27,241 nucleotides of DNA from Actinomycetes bacterium (GCA_021784205.1 JAJXTB010000020.1:1-27241); one strand, 5' to 3'. Shown: positions 10,655 to 17,874, numbered from the stretch's first letter. A program made the numbers and translations. The notes: a model not told the origin generated them from the letters alone.

Positions 10655-12005
10655 GACCAGCGTGGATACCGACGCCATCTTCAAGGCCTACGACGTGCGC
10701 GGCACGTATCCCGACCAGCTCGACGAGGTCGTGGCCCGGGCCGTCGGTGCCGCCTTCGCCCGATTCGCCCAGTCTCCGAGGCTCGTGATCGGTCGCGACA
10801 TGCGCGAGTCGGGCGTCTCACTCAGTGCTGCCTTTAGTGACGGCGCGCGAGGCGAGGGCGTTGAGGTCGTCGACCTCGGCCTCGTCTCGACGGACCTGCT
10901 CTACTTCGCCTCGGGGTTCCTCGAATCGCCCGGCGCCATGTTCACCGCCTCGCACAACCCGGCGCGCTACAACGGCATCAAGCTCTGCCTCGCGGGGGCA
11001 CGGCCGGTCGGGGTGGAGTCGGGACTGCTCGACATCGCCGCGGACGCCGAGCGCCTGCTCGGGGTCCAGGCGCCTCCACGGGCAGACCGGATCGAGCGGG
11101 ACCTCTGGCCCGACTGGATCAGCCACGTGCACTCCTTCATCGACGTCACGGCCCTGCGGCCGCTGCGCATCGTCGCCGACGCCGCCAACGGCATGGGGGG
11201 CCTCGTGGCCCCGCGGGTCTTCGCGGGGCTGCCCGTCGAGCTCGAGGTGCTCTACCCCGACCTCGATGGCACCTTCCCGAACCACCCGGCCGACCCGCTC
11301 AACCCGGCGAACCTCGTCGACCTGCAGCGCCGGGTGCTCGAGACCGGGGCCGACATTGGGCTCGCCTTTGACGGCGACGCCGACCGGGTGTTCGTCGTCG
11401 ACGAGCGCGCCGAACCGGTGTCAGGCTCGACGACGACCGCGATGGTCGCGGCCACCCTGCTCGACCGCAACCCCGGCGCGACCGTGCTCTACAACCTCAT
11501 CTGCTCCAAGTCCGTGCCCGAGGTCATCGCCGAGCACGGCGGCGTCGGGGTGCGCACGCGAGTCGGCCACAGCTACATCAAGCAGGTCATGGCCGAGACC
11601 GGCGCCGTCTTCGGCGGCGAGCACTCGGGCCACTACTACTACCGCGACAACTACCGCGCGGACTCGGGCGTCATCACGGCACTCATCGTGCTCGAGCTGC
11701 TGAGCCGCTCGAGCGAACCGCTCTCGGCACTGCAGGCGCCCTTGCGGCGCTACGCCTCCTCGGGGGAGCGCAACACCGAGGTGGCCGATCCGGCCGCCAC
11801 GGTCCGGGCCGTCGCCCGGCGCCTCGTCGCCGAGGGCGTCGCGGTCGACGAGCTCGACGGGCTGAGCGCCGACTACGGCTCGTGGTGGTTCAACCTGCGA
11901 CCGTCCAACACCGAGCCGCTGCTGCGGCTCAACGTGGAGGCGGCCGACGACTCGAGCTGCGCGCGTCACGTCGAGGAGGTCCTCGCCATGATCAAGGAGG
12001 CGTGA
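10653..12005 (+). CDS. manB: Phosphomannomutase / phosphoglucomutase
   Basis: Alpha-D-phosphohexomutase that interconverts hexose 6- and 1-phosphates, feeding GDP-mannose (and perhaps UDP-glucose) synthesis in the cytoplasm. The 450-residue protein has all four family motifs: the phosphoserine loop FTASHNP (97-103, Ser100), the Mg-binding DGDADR (240-245), the sugar-specificity loop GEHSGH (322-327) and the phosphate-binding RPSNTEP (416-422). GEHSGH is typical of dual mannose/glucose mutases. It starts 1 base after the upstream membrane-protein gene (GTG 10662 is an alternative start), and its stop overlaps the next ATG (TGATG). The gene order manB then Trm112-like is common in actinobacteria as I recall. 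The rmd-like gene at the left edge would use the resulting GDP-mannose after dehydration. Confidence 0.95.
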   Translation: MTSVDTDAIFKAYDVRGTYPDQLDEVVARAVGAAFARFAQSPRLVIGRDMRESGVSLSAAFSDGARGEGVEVVDLGLVSTDLLYFASGFLESPGAMFTASHNPARYNGIKLCLAGARPVGVESGLLDIAADAERLLGVQAPPRADRIERDLWPDWISHVHSFIDVTALRPLRIVADAANGMGGLVAPRVFAGLPVELEVLYPDLDGTFPNHPADPLNPANLVDLQRRVLETGADIGLAFDGDADRVFVVDERAEPVSGSTTTAMVAATLLDRNPGATVLYNLICSKSVPEVIAEHGGVGVRTRVGHSYIKQVMAETGAVFGGEHSGHYYYRDNYRADSGVITALIVLELLSRSSEPLSALQAPLRRYASSGERNTEVADPAATVRAVARRLVAEGVAVDELDGLSADYGSWWFNLRPSNTEPLLRLNVEAADDSSCARHVEEVLAMIKEA

Positions 12006-12238
12006 TGGCTCTCGACTCGTTCCTGCTCGAACTGCTCGAGGACCCGGTCGACCACGGGCCGCTGCTGTACCTCGAGAGCGCGAGCGTGCTCTACAACCCG
12101 CGCCGTGGCGTCGCCTACGAGGTCCGCGGTTCGATCCCGGTGCTCTTGCCCGACGAGGCGCGGGCCGTCACGGACGAGGAGCGAGACCAGTACGGCGCGG
12201 ATCCCGCGGCCCGTTCGACGGGTCGGCCGTCTAGCTGA
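12005..12238 (+). CDS. Trm112-like small protein lacking the zinc cysteines
   Basis: Small 77-residue protein translationally coupled to manB (TGATG). It follows the Trm112/YcaR pattern: LLELLEDPVDHGPL at the N-terminus, a middle strand, then VAYEVRGSIPVLLPDEAR, equivalent to the family's AYPIRDGIPVMLxxEAR. Family members usually carry CPxC near residue 10 and often more Cys in the middle, forming a zinc site; here the positions read DPVD and the protein contains no cysteine. Trm112 proteins activate methyltransferases in eukaryotes and archaea; the bacterial role is unclear. The 3' end overlaps the converging thiolase gene by 8 bases. The family call rests on the C-terminal motif and the manB context. 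Confidence 0.8.
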   Translation: MALDSFLLELLEDPVDHGPLLYLESASVLYNPRRGVAYEVRGSIPVLLPDEARAVTDEERDQYGADPAARSTGRPSS

Positions 12239-13439
12239 GCCGCTCGACGATCATGGCCATGCCCTGGCCGCCGCCGACACACATCGTCTCGAGCCCGTAG
12301 CGCGCGCCGCGGTCCTCGAGGCCGTTGAGCAGCGTGGTCATGATCCGAGCACCGGTCATGCCGAAGGGGTGCCCGAGCGCGATGGCCCCGCCGTTCACGT
12401 TGAGCTTGTCCCAGCTGATGCCCAGGTGCTTGGCCGAGGGGATCACCTGGGCGGCGAAGGCCTCGTTGATCTCGACCAGGTCGATGTCGTCGATGGTCAG
12501 GCCGGCGCGCGCGAGAGCCTGACGGCTCGCCTCGACCGGGCCCAGGCCCATGATCTCAGGGTTGAGCGCACTCACGCCGCTCGAGACGATGCGCGCGAGG
12601 GGCGTGAGACCGAGCGCCTTGGCGCGGGTGTCACTCATGACGATGACGGCGGCCGCCCCGTCGTTGAGCGGGCAGGCGTTGCCGGCCGTGACCGTGCCGC
12701 CCTCGCGAAAGACCGGGGCGAGGGCGGCGAGCTTCTCGAGCGTGGTACCGGCGCGCGGGCCGTCGTCGGTGCTGATCACGCGACCGTCGGGCAGGGTCAC
12801 GGGGATGATCTCGCGCTCGAAGAAGCCGTTGTGCTGGCTGGCGACGGCGAGCTCTTGGCTGCGTAAGGCGAACTCGTCCATCTCGGCGCGCGAGACGTGC
12901 TCGTACTCGGCCACGTTCTCGGCGGTCTGGCCCATGGCGATGTAGACGTCGGCGAGTCCCGCGCTCGGGGCCCAGGGGTCCCCGACGCGCTCCGAGCGCG
13001 AGGCCGTCCGGGCAACCGCGTCGGCGAAGAGCGGGTTCATGGCCTTGGCGATGTCCGAGGCCCCGTTGCCAAAGCGCGACACCGTCTCCACGCCCGCGGC
13101 GATGAACACGTCGCCCTCGCCGGCCTTGATGGCGTGGGCGGCCATGCGGATCGTCTGCAGCGAGGAGGAGCAGTACCGGTTCACGGTCACCCCGGGCACG
13201 GTGTCCAGGCCCGCCAGGATGGCCACGACGCGCCCGAGGTTGAACCCGGATTCGCCCGCGGGCTGACCGCAGCCCATGATGAGGTCGTCGATCGTCGTGG
13301 GGTCCAGCTGGGGGACCTTGGCCAGCACCTCGGCGACGACGTGCGCGGCGAGGTCGTCGGGGCGCATGTCGACGAGCGAGCCCTTGAAGGCCCGGCCGAT
13401 GGGCGTGCGGCCGGTAGCGACGATGACGGCTTCTGGCAT
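12231..13439 (-). CDS. Acetyl-CoA C-acyltransferase (thiolase)
   Basis: Thiolase of 402 residues. Catalysis residues are all visible: nucleophile C90 in VNRYCSSSLQ, NEAFA (oxyanion loop), H357 in GHPFG and C387 in CVGGGQG. The enzyme cleaves 3-ketoacyl-CoA with CoA in fatty-acid beta-oxidation or forms acetoacetyl-CoA; the sequence does not say which, and no other beta-oxidation gene is adjacent. ATG 13439 is well supported by GAGGAG (13446-13451 on the minus strand) 6 bases upstream. It lies 70 bases downstream of the riboflavin synthase gene on the same strand, too far for obvious coupling; a degenerate copy of the ribC promoter palindrome lies in that gap. Confidence 0.95.
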   Translation of the reverse strand: MPEAVIVATGRTPIGRAFKGSLVDMRPDDLAAHVVAEVLAKVPQLDPTTIDDLIMGCGQPAGESGFNLGRVVAILAGLDTVPGVTVNRYCSSSLQTIRMAAHAIKAGEGDVFIAAGVETVSRFGNGASDIAKAMNPLFADAVARTASRSERVGDPWAPSAGLADVYIAMGQTAENVAEYEHVSRAEMDEFALRSQELAVASQHNGFFEREIIPVTLPDGRVISTDDGPRAGTTLEKLAALAPVFREGGTVTAGNACPLNDGAAAVIVMSDTRAKALGLTPLARIVSSGVSALNPEIMGLGPVEASRQALARAGLTIDDIDLVEINEAFAAQVIPSAKHLGISWDKLNVNGGAIALGHPFGMTGARIMTTLLNGLEDRGARYGLETMCVGGGQGMAMIVERLS

Positions 13440-13445
13440 TGGCTT

Positions 13446-13451
13446 CTCCTC
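13446..13451 (-). promoter_or_regulatory. Shine-Dalgarno sequence for the thiolase gene
   Basis: GAGGAG on the minus strand, 6 bases before ATG 13439. A strong match that fixes the start, in contrast with the leaderless-looking starts elsewhere in the window. Confidence 0.7.
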
Positions 13452-13509
13452 AGTAACTAAGCAATCTCGAGAGCATACTCATTGGTAACTGCGGTGTTGG
13501 TTGACGCCG

Positions 13510-14019
13510 TCAGCCCAGGTCGAGGGGGCCGGCGTCGTCAAATCCCTGGCGAATGCCCTGGCCGGCTCGTCGGGCCAGCTGCTCGGGTTCAAAGAGCATC
13601 CAGTAGGCGTTTCGCGCGTGCTTGCGCGAGCGGTTCTCAAAGACCGACGCCAGGACGGCCGGGTCGTCGGCCTCGTCCTCGTGGACGAAGACCTCGAGGA
13701 TGGGCGTCGAGGTGAGCAGCTGGGCCTGCATGATGCCCAGCGCCGCCTCGTGCGCGCACTGCTTGTCGATGGGAGCCTTGCCGGGCATGCCCAGCGCGAC
13801 GACGATCGAGCAGCCGTCGCGCTCGATGAGGTTCTTCGCCGCCACCGCCAGGTCCTTGAAGCCGGGGACCGTTCGCGAGACGACGGTGAATCGGCTGTCG
13901 AAGCCCGGACACTCGGCCAGCTCGGCGCGCGCCGCGGCTCCCATGTCGTAGCGGGCGAACATCGTGTCCACCACCCCGATGCGTACCGGGTCGTGGGCTG
14001 TGGAATCCTTCGTAGACAT
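13510..14019 (-). CDS. ribC: Archaeal-type riboflavin synthase (RibC)
   Basis: 169-residue protein matching the archaeal riboflavin synthase family (a lumazine-synthase-fold enzyme, unrelated to bacterial RibE), which makes riboflavin by dismutating two 6,7-dimethyl-8-ribityllumazine molecules. Signature stretches in order: IGVVDTMFARYDM (14-26), RTVPGFKDLAVAAK (49-62), the phosphate-loop ALGMPG (75-80), DKQCAHEAALGIMQAQLLT (85-103), EVFVHEDEAD (109-118), and AGQGIRQGFDDAG (152-164). All match the Methanocaldococcus RibC pattern that I remember. ATG 14019 is chosen because GGAGG lies 5 bases upstream and because the conserved domain begins 13 residues in; the frame stays open upstream into the insertion element, which is not meaningful. 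No lumazine synthase or other rib gene is adjacent. Upstream lie two tandem palindromes and the right end of the IS607-type element. Confidence 0.9.
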   Translation of the reverse strand: MSTKDSTAHDPVRIGVVDTMFARYDMGAAARAELAECPGFDSRFTVVSRTVPGFKDLAVAAKNLIERDGCSIVVALGMPGKAPIDKQCAHEAALGIMQAQLLTSTPILEVFVHEDEADDPAVLASVFENRSRKHARNAYWMLFEPEQLARRAGQGIRQGFDDAGPLDLG

Positions 14020-14024
14020 CGCTA

Positions 14025-14029
14025 CCTCC
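14025..14029 (-). promoter_or_regulatory. Shine-Dalgarno sequence for ribC
   Basis: GGAGG on the minus strand, 5 bases before ATG 14019. It decides the start against longer in-frame extensions that would run into the insertion element. Confidence 0.7.
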
Positions 14030-14037
14030 GTTGCAAC

Positions 14038-14063
14038 TGAGTGCACTCTAGTGAGTCCACTCA
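14038..14063 (-). promoter_or_regulatory. Two tandem palindromes overlapping a candidate -10 box upstream of ribC
   Basis: Read on the plus strand: TGAGTGCACTC (14038-14048), TAG, then TGAGTCCACTCA (14052-14063). Each contains GAGT-N2-ACTC, a 10-base palindrome; centres are 14 bases apart. A further half-like TGCACTC is at 14067-14073. On the minus strand TAGAGT (14050-14045) is a possible -10 box lying between and within the palindromes, 25 bases before ribC. This looks like an operator for a dimeric repressor. The tnpB stop codon also falls here (14061-14063), so the outer palindrome may straddle the element's edge. Confidence 0.45.
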
Positions 14064-15425
14064 TGCTGCACTCCTCACGGAGTTGCTCGCCCCGACTGGT
14101 GTCGGGGTTCCCTTTCGCGTGTCTTCGCCAGCCGCTGAGTGAGACCCAGTCTGACGCTCGGCTCCACGCTTCACCGGGGCTCTGACTGAGCCCAGGCTCG
14201 CCCAGCGGGCGAGATTGATGGCGGCGTTGTCGTCGCGCTGGTGCGACGAGGAGCACTCCTCACAGGTCCAGTGCTCCAACCAGCCAATGTCTTGGACATG
14301 GCCACAGGCGTGGCACGTCTTTGATGAGGGAAAGAACCGGTCGGCTTCGATCAACTGCGACCCGTACCAGGGGCACTTGTAGCGAAGCTGACGACGGATT
14401 TCTCCGAGTGCCGCGTCAGCGAGCCCCCGTCGGCGCGAATGCGCACCGGGTAGTCCCTTCTGTCGCAGCAGCGACGCCGCGTCCAGGCCTTCGACCACCA
14501 CCACGCCGTGGGTCTTGGCGAGGTGGGTGGTGAAGACGTGGATGGTGTGACGGCGAACGTGGGCGACCTGTGTGTGGAGTCGCGTGATCTTCGTGGCGCT
14601 CTGTCGATACTGTCGCGAACCACGGGTGCGCCTGGCCCGTTGGCGCTGGAGCCGACGCAGTTCGCCGAGGCGATGTTCGAGGGCTCGGGGGTTCTCGAGC
14701 CCGCCGATCACCTCGTTGGTGGTAGCGACGGTCGCGAGACGCCGCACGCCCACGTCAATACCGATCACCGAGTCGGGTTGGGCAACGCCCGTGCGTTGGG
14801 GACGAGTGACACTCACTCGCACCGCCGCACTAATGCGCTCGCCTTGGCGTGAGACCGCGACGCCGAGGATCTTGGCTCGATTCAGTGCGATGAGCCGCTC
14901 GATGCGTCGGGTGTTCTCGTGGGTGCGGATGGTGCCGAGCACCGGGAGGGTCAGGTGGCGACGATCGGCTTCCAGCCTCATGGTGCCAGTAGTAAAGGAA
15001 AATCGATCCCGGTCACGGCCACGCTTCTTGAACCGGGGAAAGCCGACTGGGCGGCCCCTGACCACGCCCGTGCGCGACTGCTGCCAGCGCCAGTAGGCGT
15101 CGGTGGCGCCACGCACGCCGTCGGCGAAGACCTCCTTGGAGACCTCGGGCCACCAGACCTCACCGGTCGCGGCGTCGACACAGACTTCGTCCTTCTGTGC
15201 GTTCCAGCGCTTGCGCAAGGCGTAGAAGGAGGGCGGGGTGCTTGACTCGCCGGTGTCGCGATAGTGCTCGAGGTCGGCTTTGATCTTCGCGAGCGTCCAG
15301 TTGAAGGACTTGCGGCGAGCGCCGAAGAACCGCGCGATCTGGACGGACTGTTCGGCGGTGGGATCGAGCGCGAAGGCGAAGGCCTGGATGATCTGGCCAT
15401 CGGGTGGGCAGTATCTAGGCGGCAT
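14061..15425 (-). CDS. tnpB: RNA-guided nuclease TnpB of an IS607-type element
   Basis: 454-residue OrfB/TnpB protein, ancestor-like relative of Cas12, which with an omega-RNA cuts DNA next to a transposon-associated motif and helps the element persist. N-terminal helix-turn-helix region (about 10-60); RuvC motifs IGIDVG with D224, VVVEGLD with E312 and RDDNAAINL with D398; zinc ribbon CHAC (371-374) and CEEC (388-391). All catalytic and zinc residues are present, so it should be an active nuclease, not a nuclease-dead regulator. It overlaps the tnpA stop by 11 bases. Its last about 45 codons coincide with a run of hairpins (see omega-RNA). Length is slightly above the usual 380-430 because of the basic N-terminus and the structured 3' tail. 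Confidence 0.93.
   Translation of the reverse strand: MPPRYCPPDGQIIQAFAFALDPTAEQSVQIARFFGARRKSFNWTLAKIKADLEHYRDTGESSTPPSFYALRKRWNAQKDEVCVDAATGEVWWPEVSKEVFADGVRGATDAYWRWQQSRTGVVRGRPVGFPRFKKRGRDRDRFSFTTGTMRLEADRRHLTLPVLGTIRTHENTRRIERLIALNRAKILGVAVSRQGERISAAVRVSVTRPQRTGVAQPDSVIGIDVGVRRLATVATTNEVIGGLENPRALEHRLGELRRLQRQRARRTRGSRQYRQSATKITRLHTQVAHVRRHTIHVFTTHLAKTHGVVVVEGLDAASLLRQKGLPGAHSRRRGLADAALGEIRRQLRYKCPWYGSQLIEADRFFPSSKTCHACGHVQDIGWLEHWTCEECSSSHQRDDNAAINLARWASLGSVRAPVKRGAERQTGSHSAAGEDTRKGTPTPVGASNSVRSAA
14070..14213 (-). ncRNA. Candidate omega-RNA scaffold for TnpB
   Basis: Four hairpins lie in a row over the 3' end of tnpB and the element's right end: CTCGCCC/GGGCGAG (14197-14213, loop 3), GGGCTC/GAGCCC (14177-14193, loop 5), CCCCGAC/GTCGGGG (14090-14107, loop 4) and ACTCC/GGAGT (14070-14083, loop 4). 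TnpB omega-RNAs are known to span the 3' end of tnpB and the right end, with the guide immediately following. If the scaffold stops after the last hairpin, the guide would be minus-strand bases from 14069 downwards, that is, the ribC promoter. The 5' boundary is unknown. Confidence 0.55.
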
Positions 15426-15993
15426 CAGCTTCTTCCTGAACTGCCGAAAGGACTTTCGCCGCTCGGTGTGCGGCCGCGCGTTTGCCGTAGAGGCGAGCGC
15501 AGAAGGAGGTCAGCACCTCGGTCATGTCGCGCACGAGGTCGTCGTCGACTTCCGCGTCGTCGACCACGAGACGTCGGCCATTGGCCTGAAGCGTGGCAGC
15601 GACATACTCGGAGCCGAATCTAGCGAGGCGGTCCCGGTGTTCGACGATGATGGTCGTGACCGTCGCGTCGGAGAGGAGCCCGAGGAACTTGCGGCGCTGG
15701 CCATTGAGACCGGACCCGATCTCGGTCACGACACGGTCAATCGAATGGCCGTTCGTTGTAGCCCACGTGGTGACCCGCGCAACTTGGCGGTCGAGGTCTT
15801 CTCGTTGGTCGGCTGAGGAGACCCGCGCATAACTGACGGTCGACCCACTGTGGGGTGTTGCGGTTTCGAGATCGCCGACGAGAATCAAGCGCCCGACCTG
15901 ACGCGCAGGCACCGGCAGCGTCCCTTCACGGAACCACCGATAGGCGGTCTGGGGATGGATCCCCTGCATGTCCGCCCACTCACTCACGTTCAT
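15415..15993 (-). CDS. tnpA: IS607-type serine recombinase (transposase TnpA)
   Basis: 192 residues. Residues 1-45 form a MerR-type helix-turn-helix (HPQTAYRWFREGTLPVPAR), placed before the catalytic domain as is characteristic of IS607 transposases. The serine recombinase domain begins at SYARVSSADQ with nucleophile S59, followed by DLDRQ, the EIGSGLNGQRRKF stretch and the arginine-rich EHRDRLARFG. It cuts and rejoins DNA through a Ser-DNA link, giving excision and insertion without target duplication. Length is normal (about 190-215), and no frameshift is seen. ATG 15993 has no clear Shine-Dalgarno; a small palindrome lies just upstream. Confidence 0.93.
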   Translation of the reverse strand: MNVSEWADMQGIHPQTAYRWFREGTLPVPARQVGRLILVGDLETATPHSGSTVSYARVSSADQREDLDRQVARVTTWATTNGHSIDRVVTEIGSGLNGQRRKFLGLLSDATVTTIIVEHRDRLARFGSEYVAATLQANGRRLVVDDAEVDDDLVRDMTEVLTSFCARLYGKRAAAHRAAKVLSAVQEEADAA

Positions 15994-15995
15994 TG

Positions 15996-16013
15996 CTACG
16001 AAGTCTTGCGTAG
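15996..16013. repeat. Short palindrome just upstream of tnpA
   Basis: CTACG (15996-16000) and CGTAG (16009-16013) flank 8 bases, 3 bases before the tnpA start. It may be the recombinase or MerR-like-domain binding site at the left end of the element, or an autoregulatory site. No matching copy was seen at the right end. Confidence 0.35.
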
Positions 16014-16057
16014 CGGTGTCACATCAGATGGCAGCCCCCGCCAGTGTAGGGATTCGC

Positions 16058-17011
16058 TCAGCGAGGAGCGAGGCCGAGAATCGCCTCCTCGAGGGTGACG
16101 CCCACCGGCACGATCGCGATGGTCGGCACCGCCACGCCCGCGTCGACGTAGCGCGCGACGTGGTCGCGGCACGCGTCATAGGACCCGTGGATGATCAGCG
16201 CGTCCACGACCTCGTCGGGGATCGCCGCGTTGGCGAGCTTGCGGTCGCCGGCGGCCCAGGCCTCCCACATCGGGCCGAGCTGCTCGGCGCGTCCGAGCCA
16301 CCGGTGGAACTCGGCGTAGGCCCTGACCGTGAGGTACGAGGAGATCATCCGGCGCCCGACGGTGCGCGCGAGGTCGGCGTCGGGCGTGGGCACGACGAAC
16401 AGACGGGCCGCGATGGTCTTGTCGAGGCCCACCTCGGCGCGACAGGTCGCCACGTCCTCGGCGGCGAGCCAGTTGAGGATCGCCCCGTCGGCCTCGGCGC
16501 CGGCGAGTCGGAGCATGGTCGGGCGCAGCGCGCCGAGCAGGATCGTCGGGCGCTGGGTCACCGGGCGCGAGAGCTTAAAGCCGTGGATGGCGAAGGTGTC
16601 GAATTCCTCGTCGATCTTCTCGCCGGCGAGCGCCCGATTCACGAAGCGAAGGACGTCGCGGGTGCGTGCGAAGGGCCGCTCGTAGGCGATGCCGTTCCAG
16701 CGCTCGACGACCGGCTGGCTCGAAGCGCCGAGGCCGACGATGAGCCGGTCGCCGGCGACCTCGGCCAGCGCCGCGATCGTCATGGCGAGCAGGCCCGGCC
16801 CGCGGGTGAAGGTCGGCGCCACCGCGAGCCCGAGGTTGAGCCGCGGCTCCCACGCCGCGGCGAGGGCGAGTGGCGTGAACCCGTCGGTGCCATCGACCTC
16901 GGCGGACCAGACGTCGGTGTAGCCGAGGTCCACGAGGCGCGTGTACCACGCGCGGTGCTCGGCCAGCGTGACGCCGTCGAAGGGGATCGTGATGCCGTAG
17001 CGCGAGGTCAT
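16058..17011 (-). CDS. LLM class (luciferase-like) F420-dependent oxidoreductase
   Basis: 317-residue TIM-barrel protein of the bacterial luciferase-like superfamily. Typical features are YGITIPF at the first strand, LGYTDVWSAE (helix then strand 2), GLAVAPTFTRGPGLLAMTIAALAEVAGDRLIVGLG (strand 3 to strand 4, given here in outline), and RPTILLGALRPTMLRLAGAEADG with the following LNWL. The strand-4 GLGASSQPVVERWNG segment is characteristic of actinobacterial F420-binding members; the cofactor assignment is inference. Substrate unknown. Begins 21 bases after the PPK2 stop on the same strand, so the two may be co-transcribed; a GCCAG-TT-CTGGC palindrome lies in that gap. The IS607-type element lies just beyond its stop codon and leaves it intact. 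Confidence 0.88.
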   Translation of the reverse strand: MTSRYGITIPFDGVTLAEHRAWYTRLVDLGYTDVWSAEVDGTDGFTPLALAAAWEPRLNLGLAVAPTFTRGPGLLAMTIAALAEVAGDRLIVGLGASSQPVVERWNGIAYERPFARTRDVLRFVNRALAGEKIDEEFDTFAIHGFKLSRPVTQRPTILLGALRPTMLRLAGAEADGAILNWLAAEDVATCRAEVGLDKTIAARLFVVPTPDADLARTVGRRMISSYLTVRAYAEFHRWLGRAEQLGPMWEAWAAGDRKLANAAIPDEVVDALIIHGSYDACRDHVARYVDAGVAVPTIAIVPVGVTLEEAILGLAPR

Positions 17012-17032
17012 GCCCCAGTGTGCCAGAACTGG

Positions 17033-17815
17033 CTAGTGCAGGTAGTCATCGCCGCGCGCGGGCGGCACGGTGAAGCCGCGACGCTCGAGGTCTCGTTCCC
17101 AGCGATCGATCACCGTCTCGAGCACCGCCACCCGGGCGTAGTGCTTGTCCTCGGCGGCGATCAGGTCCCAGTGCGCGTGGGCGTGGTCGGTCCAGTCGAG
17201 CAGGTCGGACAGCGCGTCGAGGTAGGCAGGGCGCAGGCCGCGGTTGCGCCAGTCGTCCGGGGTCAGCTTCCAGTGCTTGAGCGGATCCTTGGCGCGAACG
17301 TTGAAGCGCGACAGCTGCTCGTCGTCCGAGATGTGCAGCCACAGCTTGACGATCGTGACCCCGTCGTTGACGAGGGATCGCTCGAACTCGACGATCTCCT
17401 CGGCCGAACGCTTCACGGTGTCGTGGTCGATCAGCTCCTCGACCCGCTCGACCAGGAGCCGGCCGTACCAGGACCGGTCAAAGACCGTCATCTCGCCCCA
17501 GCCGGGCAGGTGCGGCCAGAACCGCCAGAGGAAGTGGTGACGCCGCTCCTCGTCGGTGGGAACGCTGATCGGGATCACCCGCACGTGGCGCGGGTCGAGT
17601 GCACCGGTGAGCCGACGGATCGCGCCGCCCTTGCCGGCGGCGTCGAAGCCCTCGAAGAGCACGATGAGCCCGGGACCGGTCTGGTGGGGCTCGAGCAGCC
17701 CCGCGGTCAAGAGGCGCAGGTGCACCAGCCGGCGCTGGGCGGCGAGGATGCGCGCCTCGGATTCCTCGCGCGAGAGCTTGGCGGTGAGGTCGATTCCGTC
17801 GATGGCTTTGCTCAT
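17033..17815 (-). CDS. ppk2: Polyphosphate kinase 2 family protein
   Basis: P-loop kinase of 260 residues that uses inorganic polyphosphate to phosphorylate nucleotides (or the reverse). Walker A GFDAAGKGG (56-64), Walker B with FDRSWYGR (112-119) and the lid region FNVRAKDPLKHWKL (171-184) are all intact. Single PPK2 domain of standard length; the preferred nucleotide (AMP, ADP or GDP) cannot be told reliably. ATG 17815 is chosen because the domain begins shortly after it and GGGAGGG lies 3-9 bases upstream; ATG 17830 (5 codons longer) is possible. Upstream is a divergent secreted protein gene, and downstream the luciferase-like oxidoreductase. It could link to phosphate storage, as a phosphate-type transporter lies 8 kb away. 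Confidence 0.92.
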   Translation of the reverse strand: MSKAIDGIDLTAKLSREESEARILAAQRRLVHLRLLTAGLLEPHQTGPGLIVLFEGFDAAGKGGAIRRLTGALDPRHVRVIPISVPTDEERRHHFLWRFWPHLPGWGEMTVFDRSWYGRLLVERVEELIDHDTVKRSAEEIVEFERSLVNDGVTIVKLWLHISDDEQLSRFNVRAKDPLKHWKLTPDDWRNRGLRPAYLDALSDLLDWTDHAHAHWDLIAAEDKHYARVAVLETVIDRWERDLERRGFTVPPARGDDYLH

Positions 17816-17874
17816 CACCCTCCCAGTCATGGTCACGGTATCGCACGTGGTCGTGCTCGTCAGGTCGCGTTTCG

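Larger units (their letters stand above)
14061..16035 (-). mobile_element. IS607-family insertion sequence (ends approximate)
   Basis: Nearly 2-kb unit on the minus strand made of tnpA (MerR-type helix-turn-helix plus serine recombinase) and tnpB, overlapping by 11 bases. IS607 elements lack terminal inverted repeats and target duplications, so the ends cannot be fixed by eye. The left end must lie between tnpA (15993) and the stop of the luciferase-like gene (16058); a small palindrome at 15996-16013 may be a recombinase site. The right end probably lies just after the last hairpin, near 14069-14050. Both genes are intact. It splits a run of minus-strand genes, PPK2 and the luciferase-like gene on one side, ribC and the thiolase on the other. 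Confidence 0.85.

Noticed and set aside
13510..14256. Longer version of the riboflavin synthase starting within the insertion element
   Set aside because: The extension is out of any family alignment, runs through tnpB hairpins, and GGAGG lies just before ATG 14019.
14061..15425. TnpB as a nuclease-dead transcription regulator (TldR type)
   Set aside because: D224, E312 and D398 and both CxxC pairs are intact, and an adjacent transposase is present.
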